Positions 11,989 to 25,100 of a DNA stretch of 64,000 nucleotides are shown here, piece after piece (the stretch's first letter is position 1; every line of letters starts with the position of its first letter). Origin of the DNA: Zygnema cylindricum. Lineage: Eukaryota; Streptophyta; Zygnematophyceae; Zygnematales; Zygnemataceae. The position numbers and the translations under genes were made by a program. Under the pieces are notes generated by a model. It saw nothing but the letters and a program-made list of their open reading frames with translations. It made no database searches and was not told where the DNA came from. The stretch is taken from NCBI GenBank assembly GCA_037447655.1, contig JBBHKE010003572.1, forward strand, positions 124,001 to 188,000, read 5' to 3'.

Positions 11989-13108
11989 CTGTACAGTACT
12001 AAAAAATAGGTACAGTAAATTAAAGCCGTCGGATTAGATGGACACGCTGCATCGTATTCAAAGGGTTCTGAACATTGGTTGTGACGTACTGATACTTCTT
12101 TCTAAGCAATGATTGGTGCCAAGTAGCTATTATTTTGTCCGCAGGTTCCTCACAGTGTCCGGAAAGCAAGTCTCTTTCATGAAATTAAAAAACACGAATC
12201 ACTGACGAATGCGTACTGAAGGAATTCCGGATATCCGCATCACAGTGTAAGAACGTACAAACAAGCAAAGGTACGGCGAGTTACGACCGTTGACGCAACT
12301 TTCCGCCCCACTTTTCAATTTGCATGATTTTTTAGCCGTACTGTACCATACCGTCTTTAGGCGGTACGTCCCCACGGGTTTTGTTTTCTGTTTGCTGCAG
12401 GACACACGTGGCAGGTTTCCCCTGTCGATACACGTGCACCATCTTTCTCCTCTTCAGTTCCCAAAGGCTAAACTTGCTGGTCCCTTTAGAAGCTTGAATT
12501 TATGTTTGAAGGTTAGTCTTTCTTTTCAGGCTTATGAGTGACATGTAATGGCAGTAAATATCTGCAGATGGAAGGGAGAAAGACTTGAGTGTTTTCAGGA
12601 TTTTCAAAGAGTGGAGAACAAAATTCCTGGTTATTTGTTTGAACAAATTTAACATCCTCAGTCAGTGGAAAGACAAAATAGCAGGATTTCTTCTTATTTA
12701 AATCCGTTCCTATTTGCGTTAGTTTTTTATTCTTCTTTGTCTGCATGGAAATCTTTTTAATTATCGTTCGCAATATTTATTGTGTCTATTCTCCATTCAA
12801 TTCAGTGTTTTAATTTTGCTTTGGAATAACTTCCATAGTTCTCTCTTTTCCCTCCATTCACTCCAAGTGCTTATTGCCGAATCTCGCCTTCCCTTCCCCT
12901 TCCCTTTCCATCCTCTTATCCTTCCCATGTGCTTCAAGCTCCATACTATTCCACAGCAAACTCATTATTCACCTTGCTTCCAACACCTGCATTCTCATCT
13001 TTCACCCTCCCCCTCCTCTCGCTCTACACCTTTCTGCCTTTTGTCATGATGTCGAGCTTCTCAAGGCTTAGTCCCTTCCCTCCCCAAGCCTCCCTGTAGT
13101 CTCCCGCC
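11989..13108. other. Formin upstream region, pyrimidine-rich
   Basis: No gene is recognised. From ~12780 to the start codon the plus strand becomes strongly C/T-rich, as is common for promoters and 5' leaders in plants. I see no unambiguous TATA box. An in-frame TAG lies 12 bases upstream of the formin ATG. Confidence 0.45.
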
Positions 13109-16100
13109 ATGCCCGACCCTCCGAAACGCCGTTGGAGACGGCGTTTTCTTTGCTGTCTCCGCCCTCAAGTAAAAGATGATATTAAGGAGCCCGAACCCGA
13201 GCCCGAGCCTCTCCCTCCACCTCCTCCTCCTCCTCCTCCACCTCCCAGGCCTCCGCCTCCTCCTCCTCCTCCTCGGCCCGGACCTCCTCCTGTTCCTAAA
13301 GGAGGAGCGCCTCCTCCTCCGCCTGTTAAGAAGCTCAACGTGCGACACTTGCAGTGGAAGGGCCTGCAAAACGCTACAGAGGACAGTTTTTGGGCACAGG
13401 ACAGCATCTTGTACGGTCCCTCCCTCCCTCCCTCCCTCCCTTTTCCTCTCCCTCTCTTTCCGTCCTTCTTCGGCTGCATTGGTGTCAATTGAAGACGAAT
13501 CTTCTGTTTTGGTATTATTCAGAGTATTTTGCAGTTTGCTCATGTCTTTTTCACAAGTAGCGCAATAAATCCCTGGAATCAATCACACATTATTTCCTGA
13601 GACTGCCGGAGGCTTCTCTTTTTGGACAAAGTACATTTTTGTTTTGTCCAAGGAGTGCAGCTGGTGCAAAAGGGAGGGCAATATTTTTAAGATCCGTTAT
13701 AGGAGTTAGCAAATTGTGATCCCTTCAGAAAGAATGTGTTATTTATTCTGTTTAACCTTAAATCTTAAACACGGAAAGTGGAATAAGCTGCCGGTCTTGT
13801 GTCAATGGACGTAGGTTTGTTTGTGGATATGCCGCATAATGCCTTGCAGATTTGGTAAAAAAGGGAGGGAGGGAGGGAAGGAGGGAGGGAGGGATTCAAT
13901 TGGAGCCTCTTTGGTTGAGAGCAGTTGCTGGAGTCTGTGGGAGGATGGTTTGGGCAGGGAGATTGACTTAGACGAAGATGAACTGTTGGACGTTTTCGGG
14001 AACCAAGCGTCTTCATCGAAAAAAGTCCAACCTGTGGCGAAGCTCAAGAAAACCGTCGTTCGTTTGGTGAGATAGGGCGGTCGAGTCTAAAGCAGGATGC
14101 CAAGTGTCAGTTGATAGAGTATTTGGCTCTAGAGTAACAGAGGTGCTTGTCTTGGGATTCAAGTTTCGCAAAACCACAAATGAGGACAGGAAATGATTCT
14201 GTTACAGGCCTTAAATATTATCCTTATACATAATGAAACACATTACTGGGTTGCAGCTTGATTCGAAAAAGGCACAAAATCTGGAGATTGCAACCAAGTC
14301 ATTAAAACTAAGGCCTACAGAGTTGGTGGTAAGTTAAACACCTCTTGTTTGTCAACCAAGCTCGCATGTTCAATGTGGGATGAACGGGTAGTTGTCTAAT
14401 TAATGCAAGCAATTGTGATACAAGAATACCTCACCTCACCTTCTCTCGATTTAGATTGAATGGGAGAGACTGGGCGGTTAATGCAAGTAATTGTGATATA
14501 ATAAGACCTTACCTCACCTCACCTCACCTCACCTCACCTCACCTCACCTCACCTCACCTCACCTCACCTTCGCTTCTCTCACCTTGGATTGAATTGGAGA
14601 GAGTGGGCGGACGTTTGCCTTGCTTTTCCTTCAAAGTTATTGCTGCTAGTGGAGGCGATGGCTTTGCCGTCAAAACTGTTGCCAATAATTATCTCTCTGT
14701 TTTATAGCAGCTATTCAGAGGCCAGTTTTTTGAAATTCATGCATGGCCTGCAATGGCAATGGAGTAGGGTGCGAAGTTCACTTCCTGTGAGTCAATTGCT
14801 GGACAGGGTTGTATTTTGCGAGTGGATACGAAAACTTTAGGAGAGTCATCCGAGAGCTTGGTGGACGCACTACTGAAGTATAATCCCTCGAAAGATGAGA
14901 CTGCCAAGTTGAAGGTGCGTTTTGCTGAAACTTGAAAGTGCAGGTTCGGTCTTGGGTCTGACGTAGCGAAACACGGTAAACCTTGGCCTTAGCCGGTTAA
15001 TGTAGAAAGCGGTGTAAAGAAGTGGAGCTGCAAAAATTTTGGAAGGCGAAAATCCAAAATCTCGAAGGACTGAATTATGCACTGTTTTTCAACTGTACAA
15101 ATTGATTAAATATTGAAAAGACTGAAGATTGAGCCCTGTGCAGCAAAGTCTTGACAATAAAGCTGTGGAGGAATTCTGCACGTGCTATTATTTAGTGCAA
15201 TTTTTTTTCAGAAACACATCATTCTGATGATAAACACAAAGGTATATACAAACTTTGTAAACAGTAGTGTTGTGTATCGGTAGCCATTTGCCGATAACCG
15301 ATATGTACCTTTTTTTGACCTACTGATAACCGATGTATTGGTCCGGTATATCGGTAACGGAATTATCGCGATGAAAACCGATATATTGTGATAAATTACT
15401 GATGAATATCGTTCTCGATAATTATCAGCGATAACTGGACGGTTCAGACCGTACAATTGTACTGTTTTTGTACGGACGCCAGGCGTGGCATTTTATACTA
15501 TATAATGTGTAAAATATAATACAATATAGTATAATGTACTATGATATAGTATACTATATTTTTTACACTTATCGGCGATCAAAAAATTGCTGGTTCTGGA
15601 GCAATATACTGGGACCCCTCACCGTTCGATAACCGATAATTATTGGTATCGGTTTTATCGCGATAAGTTTTGATCCAATACACAACACTAGTAAAAGGCA
15701 GGTGATTTTTAGATTTTGATTCTAAAGCTGGATGCCACTCAAATAGGGCTGAACCTGGGAAAGGTATGGCAAAGAAGGAATGTTTCATTAAAGGTTTCGC
15801 TCATTAAAATAGTAAATTACCGAAGTACAGGCTCAAATTTAGGAATCAAAATGTTCCACAACAGAAAATTATCACCCAAAATTGTCCAATCATTTGTATG
15901 TGAACTACACCATTCATCCTTTCTAGCATTTATAACACCAATGTGCTCGTGTCTTTTTTGGCATCGAATATTAATACTACTAATGCGGAGATCAAGTGGG
16001 CTTGTCACCCAAGCGTAAATTAGTATTTTTGATTCTATTTTCTGCATTTACAGTAACAATCCTTGAACACTAATAGTGAAAAACGGTGTCCCCAAGGCAC

Positions 16101-19100
16101 AGTTTAACACTTGATTGGACTGCTTGCATCATGTGACAACTGTGATGGACCAATTATCCGAAGGCACATTTGGAGAGGTGCCTTTTTGTCGCGTCCATAT
16201 CTTGGCAAGTTGTGCCCATACGCAGAGGAATGGCAGCGTTGTTTAAACGTAGATTGACAACTGGTTGTTGGTTGTGGTTGTAGTAACTAGAAGTTTCCCC
16301 GAACTTCTGGTTAAGTTGCTTGTTAATTGGTGTCTGTCGGTTCCCTTAAATTTTATTTATGGCGCTAAACAATAGTGCGTTCGTTTTTCAAGCTTCAATC
16401 TTTTTTCTGTATCAGTAGGATACCTCCGGACATCAGAATTTGGTGTCTGTTAGAGCTTAGGCTTCTGATTGTTGTCTTTTTTTTTCACGTTTTTGATTTT
16501 CTTCACATCTGGCCCTATTGAATGCAGGGCTATAATGGTCCTTTCGACGACCTTGGGCCGGCTGAGCAGGTGAGATCTTCACCCCCTCAGAATGGCGTAG
16601 TTGATTGGCTGGGAAGGACAAAGTATCTTCGGCAATTTCATCCGTCTGAATGTTCCATTCTTACAGGATGAAAGCTTTGTTAGCCATTTGCAAAAATCCT
16701 CCAGAACTACAACTCTCGTTTCGAAAAGTTGGTTTTGTCACAACTATCGACGTCTCTACATTGTTATAGCATTCATAAGAATTATTGGGTGGTGAAATAA
16801 TAGCTGGGCTAGTAGCTTGGCAAAACTGCAATTTGAGGTCTTTTCACCTTGTCTTCTGCTTTTTTTTCTCCAAGTTAGATCTGGTAATCAATTTTAGCAC
16901 CAATCACAAGGTTTGGGCTCTGCTATTGTATGACTCTGCAGAAGGTCAAAATGTTTTTGAAGTGACTCATGTTCTGGCTCAAAAATCTCACTGCAGAGAT
17001 CATTTGGAAAGTTTAACGAGCGGTTTGGGATTTTTCACTGGCTTAGTGAGCCCTTTATGACGGATGCTTGTCCCGATCAGATTATTATCAGTTGTTTACG
17101 GTAGGCTGCTGTCTGTTGGTGCAGCTGTGGTTGTCTTTGTTACCTGTGGGACGACTCGATAAAAAGCTTCATCTTCTGCAATTTCGAGTTTCTTTGGCTG
17201 AAAGAGTAAGAACATAATATCTGATTGTTATGTCCACTGGCTGTAAAGTTACAGACAACAGAAGAATGTCAAGTGTTCAATAGAAGTTGATATATTCACT
17301 TTGCGGGAAAGCTATGTAGTGTGTTTTGAGGCTCGCACACATCAGTCTAGGGAAGTTTTAAGTATTTGGTAGCAGTGCAGATACTATAGGAGAGTCAATG
17401 AGTATGTAGTCAATGTAGCGAGATGGACTGAAAACATGTCTCAGTGAAACCATGCTGTTTTTGAAGGAGTGAGTGAGCTATTAGGCGTGTTTAATCAACA
17501 TTTGTCAACAGCTTGTCCAGTTTTGCTAACAGTCTACTCTAAAAGATTTTTGACCCATTCCTAACTGTGTTAGGATCAGGCATCCACCTTTCCCCTGGTG
17601 TTCTTTGTTGGTTGTTATATTTTCGATTAGTCGCTTGGTGTTAATAGTTTAGTGCTCCATCGATTGAGCTATAGTGTCTCCCTGGGACCAAATGTCAGTT
17701 GTCTCTCTTTTGATGTTTTTTTTTGAGGTTAGGAAACTGTTCTTGATTTTTTCCTCGTCAACTTTTGGTTCTAACTTTATATTTTTTGATTTCATTTGCA
17801 ACAGGCTGGTCCATTGGAGGATAAGATCAGATTTGTCGCTTCGCTCTCTCAAAAGGTGGGAACTTACAGTGTTGAGTTTGAAAACATAGGACCGTAGATG
17901 TACACATAACCATAGTCAATGACTTTCGACATTTCGTTCTGAGGCTTTTCTACTTATTATTGACCCGGCATATTTTATGCATACGGAAACAGCCTAAAGT
18001 AGCTCATATTCGAAGTACAAGCTGGAGGTAGTTGGTTGCTCGGTGATTGACTTCAACTTTTGTGTCAACTTGTGTCCCTACTTAAGGAAATGCAGACAGA
18101 TTTTGAGTAATCTGTGATGCTGCACCGTGAATCGCTAGTAGAGTAACAAAATGCATAGAGCAAGGACTGCTTTAATGTTAATTACACTATTTTATGTTTT
18201 TTTCCCCTTAAGGAAACTGTTAGTCTAATGTACAAGTAACCTGTACACATAAATGACGGATCGTCAACTTTAATAATGCGTGTATAGTGTTGTAAAATAC
18301 TTCTTTGCCACGACAATTATGGTTGTTTAACACCATGTTTTTGGCCCTTGCACTTTTAAAGGTACGTTTACATTAATTTAGTTATGCGAGAGGAAATTGA
18401 CTCTGCTTGAGGTGCATCCTGTGTTCTTAGAGTACATTAATATCATAATGGAAAACCGTAACTTTACCTTCTACATAAATTCTGTGCACATATCTTGCTT
18501 TAAACCTCCTGAAATCTACGGTTATCTCAATTGCTTCCTTGTGACCTGCACCCAAGCCTCATGAATTCCAGAGTTATCAAGTCTAACTTGAGCAAACAGA
18601 GCGGCAAAACTGCATTTTGTTTTATTATGCCACCTTTGTTATGCTTACAATAAGTGGAACGTGTTAGTCTAAATGTTTATTACTATTTTACTAATGAGAA
18701 CAAGATGGCCTAAATTATTTGACAAAAATACATCAAACAATGTTAGGACAGTTGTTTTATGGGTTCATATAGGATGCGAAAATTCTGTAAAGCTACATCG
18801 TTATGGCTTTAATACTGTAAATTTGTGCCGCTCGGAAACATTTCTGTTTACTTTATGCCATCACTCCGTCGGAAGTTGACATCACATTCTATGTCAATTT
18901 TGAACAATAGCACATCCTGTTCATTACTCTATTATTTTTCAACCTAGAATTGTGTAACTTTCTTAACCTATATTTAACTTAATAGGAATAATTGGTATCT
19001 TTAACTTTTTTTTTTTAAGGCACCAATGTGACTAACCCTAAAAACGATTCATGTTGCAGTTATCTGTGGACGTTCTGATGTTGGTCACTGCCAAGAATCT

Positions 19101-22100
19101 TAAGTCTTTCATCATAGTCAAGGTTAAAAAGTTTCCTCATTTATAAGTTCATATTTCTAAGTGGTTGAAGGTCTCCAGCTAGTTCCCAAAGTCTTTTGTA
19201 ACTGCACCGTGTTTCATCCTATTGTCCACTACGTTTTTATAAAAGAGTTGGGAAAATGCGACAGAAGATGTAAAGGCGATGAAAGGCTCCAGTTGTCACT
19301 GTTTCAATTGTAGTCCTGTTTGTGCTCATTTGAGTATGTTTTCCCCTTTTCATGTACAGGTCCAGGGCTCTGTACAGCTTCCAGTGGTCCTCCGTTTTGT
19401 TCTTGCAATTGGCAATAAGTTAAACCAGGGAACTAATCGAGGTATTTTATTTATTCCACTAGCCTATGTGTCTCTTTTGGTTGGCTGTATAGTTGATAAC
19501 GGAAATAGAGTTGTTACCTTTTTGTACAGGACATCATAGTCATAAGATTCTCATAGCCGTATGGGTTTGTTTGGATGATATGGTAACAGCTAAGGCAAAG
19601 GCCATCACTCCAGACGACCTTATCATCGCAGGTCGAACCAAAGGCTTCATGCAATTTCTCTGTAAGGTATGTTTGGAGAATGTTTATGTAGTTGAAGTTC
19701 CTACTACTGTAGAAGTATGCCTAAAAGTGTCTTTGGAAATCTCATGTTGTTCAAGAGATATTTGGACTCCCAATGGGTATGTACCAAGCAAGAAGCGGAA
19801 TGATTTTGACGACCAAAGGCTAAAGATAGAAAAAGTTTACAAACGAAAAGCAAGGCAGGAACTACTACTCTGAAAAGGATGGCTATAGTGAATAACTGCT
19901 GTATGCCCTAAACAAGGATATGGGAAAAATTTCTCTGATGGTGGACGTTATTCAACAGCTAAAGTGGTTCTTTCGTAATATTTTGACCGAATCTAGGTAC
20001 AAGGAAGTTTAAATCTGATAAACTCCTAAAGTTATTAGTTTTTTCAAGTTATTTTCCATAAAATAGTAGCTCGTCTAATATAAATCTCTACAATGACGGC
20101 GGTAAAAAGTTGGGAAAAACCCTGTCAATTTGGAGTAAGCCTAGAAATATTCTTTTTCGAGGCAGTAATTAAAGTTTTATAGGAATAGAGCAAAATTTAT
20201 TGCCAGGTGAAAAAATAGAGTTGAGCTATTTATTGGTAAACCGGTAAGTTACTCTAAATCATTTTAAAAGAGACAAACAGCCGTTTTTTGAAAGAAATAG
20301 CAACTGATACAATATATAGTTTATCTCCTTCCTTTGAGTCTAATAGCTTTACGTCTATATCCTATTTACAAAGCTTGCCATTTGAAGAAGAGGTTTCTGC
20401 TGCACAGCTATTTGAATCTGCATATTTTCCTGCTGTTTTACAACCACTATCTGCTTCCAATAAAGAAAATATTACTTCGGTACCCCTGGTATCAGTTACA
20501 ACTCCAGAATCAGTGAAAGAAAGTTTTTTTATATCTCTACATGCAAAATTTGAACCTATTCCAATTCCTCCTTTATCAAAATCGATTGAAATAATTACGT
20601 AGGAATCATTTGCTGATGATACTTTCCTCCCACTAATTGGTAGTGATGGAAATTCGGGTATAGGTATTTTTTTACATAGTACTGATTTTGGAAGTTCATG
20701 AAAAATTGTCAGAAATCTATCCAAAGATTTTGCAGGAAGGCTATGCCCCGGTGCTATGCCCACCCTTCGGCCGAAGGTGCTTCGCACCTTATTCGTGCTT
20801 GCACATTTATTTAAGAGCGGCAAATGTCTAATGAAAGTGACATTGTTTATGTAGAAATTTGGCTGTTTAACGCAATATGTCCCACCATTGCTTTTTCTTC
20901 TTCCAGGTCATAGAAGAGAGGCGATCCGAACTTTTGGATTTTGGGGATGAGTTCATGGATGATGGTAGGAATCTCTTGGCTGAAACATTAAAGGTATGAT
21001 CTTGTTTTTCTACCAAATTTAGTGTGGTTGGTCTTTGAATCGCATGAGCAACCTGTCCGTTCCGTTTGACACTTTTTTTACTCTTTGTGAAAGGTATCAA
21101 TGTGTTCTCCACGAGATTGTCCACGTGTAAAGTTGCCTATGAAATGTGGGTTTTTCCTTCAGTTTGTTTTAGGTTTTTTTATTCTTTGTGATAAAAATGC
21201 GTCCAAGGTAACGCAACCAAAAGATTGCTGAACTCAATTGAGTGCACACTAGGTCTATCCAGTGTATCGTTTGTACCTTTCTGGTACAATATTTGTACTT
21301 TTTTTTTCACTATTGTTTGTATGATTTTGTACCAAAACGATAAAAATCTTGGTCTAGATTCCACCATAGTGCCGATAGGTTCTTCTTTGCAAACACTCTG
21401 ATTACTAATTATACACCCTTATTGAAATTCAAAACTAGCAAGCAAGTGATGATAGGAGCGGCCATCTAGAAGTATGGTTACAGTGTGCCAGGGGACTGAG
21501 GGAAGGGGAATTACAGGATCCACGTTACAGAGAGAGCAAATTTGAAATTTTATGTTTGTGATGGATATTGCGCATATATGTGACATACTCAGAGGAGATA
21601 CAACTGTTGATTTATCCTGTTGCAGGTTGATAGAGACGGGCTTGAATCGCAGGTGAAAGAATTGGAAAGGGGCATGGGAGATGTGGAGGTGGAGTTTGGG
21701 CATTTGAAAAATGAAAAGGAAGCAGATGATCGAGAGTTGGCATTGAGAGAGAGAGAGAAGATGGCACGGGAGGATGAGGATGGAAAGGGAGCCCGTCAGA
21801 AGGAAGACTTGAGAAAAAAGTATGAGAGTGACAAATTGTTCGCTGAAGATTTGAGGACAACTGAGGCTAGAGCAGAGGAGAGAAGGTTGCGAGAAAGAGA
21901 AATAATTGCGATGAGGAAGGAGGATGAAGAAGCTCGACGGAGGCTCGATGAAGAATGGCAGATGAGGAGGAAGGAGGCAGCATTGGCACTTTCAGGGGAG
22001 AGAGAGGACGAGAAGGAGAGAATTATAGCTCATTTTTGTGAAAAAGTAGAACGAGAAAAATGTGAATTTCAGGAAATGCTCCGAAGTTTGGAGAAGGCGG

Positions 22101-25100
22101 CTATGGTAGAAGCAGAGAAAATAGAGAAAAAGAGGCAAGAAAAAGAAAGATTAAAGCGTGAAAAGAAGGCAAAGGAAGAAGAAGAGGTGCGTGCAAGAAT
22201 CGTTAAGCTAGAGCAAGAAGAAAAGGATAGACGTGAAAAGGAAGAGCAGGAGAGGTTAGAAAAGGAGGAGATGGAGAGAAAAAGACAAAATGAACTTGAG
22301 GAACAAAGGCGGGAGGCTGCAAGACTGGAGCAGGAGTTGAAAGACAAGGCTGAAAAAGAACGACTTGCTCGTGAAGAGACAGAAAGGCTCCAACAAGAAG
22401 AAAAAGAGAGGCTAGATAGAGAAGAAAGAGAAAATGCATTAGCGCTCCTTCAGCAGAAGCTTAAAAGTGGAGAGATTAAAATGGTTCCAGAGAGTGATAA
22501 CAGCTGGGAGCGAAATGGGAATGGCAAACTTACAGGTGGGAACTTGGAGAGTGGTATAGTTTTGGGTCCTGACTTCAAGCCGGAGCCTACAGAATGGGGA
22601 GAAGAGAACTATGAGCTCGCTCGAAATGGTGGTAAAAGTCCAGCTCTAATAGCTCAAAGTCTGGCTGTATGGCTCTCAGGGCAGTACGGGCAGGAGGATG
22701 GAGAATGTTTTTTTGAGGATGAGAAGGGGCGTGAGGAAAAGGACTTTGGTGGCAAGGCAAATGGTGTGGATGGTTCCGCATTGTCCCCTAACCTGGAGGT
22801 GAATGGACACCAGCTATCATTTTCAGCGTTAGCGGAAAATAAGGGAGGTTCAGCAGGGCTGGAAAATACATTGGAGGAAAAGAGCACTGGAGCCCTGGAA
22901 GTCGTGCTAGATCCGGAAGTGAAAATCATTGGAAGGGATCAAGAAGAGAAGGTAACGGGAGCTGATTGTAAAGTGGGAACTTCAGAGACAGAAGATCCCA
23001 GTGCAAAAACGGTGGAAAATCACATTGCCGGTTCCAAATTGGAGGCCGAAGGCAAAGTTGAGGAACAGCAGCTAGATGTGAAGGAATTATCAGTCAGTGG
23101 AGTCAAGTTGCAAGAGTCTCAGGTTGTAATGTCAGATGAGGATGAAAGCGTGGAAGAGAGGAGAGCACGGCAGGAGAAAGAGTGGCAAGAGGAAGCAGAG
23201 CGAGAGAGAAGAGAAGCAGAAGAAAGACATGAACGTGATAAGGCAAATAGAGAAAAACGCGCCAAGGAGAGACAAGAACGGATGGAAAAGGAACGAAAGG
23301 AAGCTGAGGAGCGAGCAAAAATGGAAAAACTGGAGGAGGAGCTCAGGTTAGCAAGGGAATGGAGACGCCAAAGAGAGGAAATAGACACTCGTGCAGAGAC
23401 TTTTTGGGTGCGTTTGGTCCTTCCACTGACAGAGTTATAGAATTATTTTCTCATGAACTTCTCATCACGTGGATCTTTTCGCTGATAGAAATGTTGCTCA
23501 AATGAATGGCAGGGGTCTTCTTAATCTGATGCTTTAAGTTCCACTGTAGCAGAATGTTGCACTGACTGGGGTGGTAAGTTACGATTGCCATTACGGTTTA
23601 TTATTAATCCCAGTACGTTATACTTTGCCTTTTGTACTTCTGTTGCAGTTTCTCAGAATAGTAAATGTAGGCTGCTGTTTTTGTTAAAATTGGTTTTGAT
23701 TTTTTTTCAAAAGCTGATTCGCGTATTTTAATCTTGCTTATGCTTCTGTATAACAGGCAATGGAGGCTTTCCTCCATGAAGAAGTGGCACCAATTGTAAC
23801 AAATCTTCGAACAAGTATGACCGGCTTGGTGAGAATCGGTTTTTTGTTTATTGGTTTTTTATCAGCAGTTGGCAACTTTGCCTGACTATGAATATTGCAG
23901 AATACTGAGAAACTATTGATGTTGCAATGAGGGAGCAAAATTTTGTTGGATTACAATTGGTGTGCCCATGTTGGTTGTCCAAATTTTGCTTCACAGCTTT
24001 TTGCAACCTTCTAAATGTCTATCTGCATGTTTTTCCCTTTCATTGGCTGTTATTCTGTTCCCACTCCTGAGTTCCTCTGAGTCCTGGGTTCTTTTGAGTC
24101 ATGAGTTCGTCTGAGTCCTGGTTTCTTTCGAGTCCCGAGTTTTTTCGAGTCTTGAGTTCTTTTCTTATGGCTGGGCAGGGTGAATCCTCGATTGCCTTGG
24201 CAAAGTACTTTGGAGTTGATCCAAAGACGTCATGCAATGATAGTGAGTATCCCTCTCATTTACCAATTTTGGCCATGTCGATTGGGAATGAGCTGTGCTG
24301 TCTTTATAAAGTTCATTACACAAGGGCTTTTGGATTTTGATTGTGTGAGAAGAGAAAAGTGTAGTCGAGCAAAAAAACCCAGAACAGACTGGTATAGTTA
24401 CACAATAACCCAGGATTCTCACTCTGGTTTAACATTAAAAAGTTGAATTTCAGCTCAACTGTTGCGATATGGTGTCCAGATAGTTTAGGGAGAGGGAGAA
24501 GGGGAGGGAGAGGGAGAGGGATGCGTCGGCTGTGTTTGCGATGTAACAAAATGGTGAAGACTGATTCAGTTTTATCTTTCGAATTTACAGTTTTCAGTAT
24601 TCTTCATGACTTCATTGAGCTCTTTAAGAAAGCCAAAGCGGAGAACGAGCGTCGAAAAAGGGCCGAAGCAGAGAAGATACAGAAACAGGCGGAGGCAGAG
24701 GCCCGACGGAAGAGGTTGGAGGAGAAAAAACAGAAACAAGAAGTCGAGCAAAGGAGGAGGAGGCCAACCGACATTGGAAGGGAGAGTATATTCAAAGACA
24801 GTGGGCTAATTAAAGAGAGAGCACTCACTCTTAGGATTCCCAGCACCAGTCCTTCACCATCCATTTTTTCGCCCATCACAACTCCTGGAAGGGATACACC
24901 GTCAACCCATTCTACACAATCCCCTTTTGCCTCTCTTTCACCTATTGGGTCTCCTCTCCTTCGTACTCCTGCTGGTACTCCCCCTCAGACCTCTCCAAGA
25001 AACTCTGTGAATTCTGCCACCTCTGGAAGCTTTGCAGTCACTTATCCTCCGAGTATAAGTGCTCCTCCCTCTTATGGGACGGTTGTCTCGTCTGTCGGGA

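Noticed and set aside
13061-13582. 173-codon minus-strand frame over the formin start
   Set aside because: It is the complement of the poly-proline FH1 exon and a CCT microsatellite, giving Arg/Gly runs with no meaning.
22069-23388. Ser/Phe/Leu-rich minus-strand frames
   Set aside because: They are antisense shadows of the Glu/Lys-rich coiled-coil exon.
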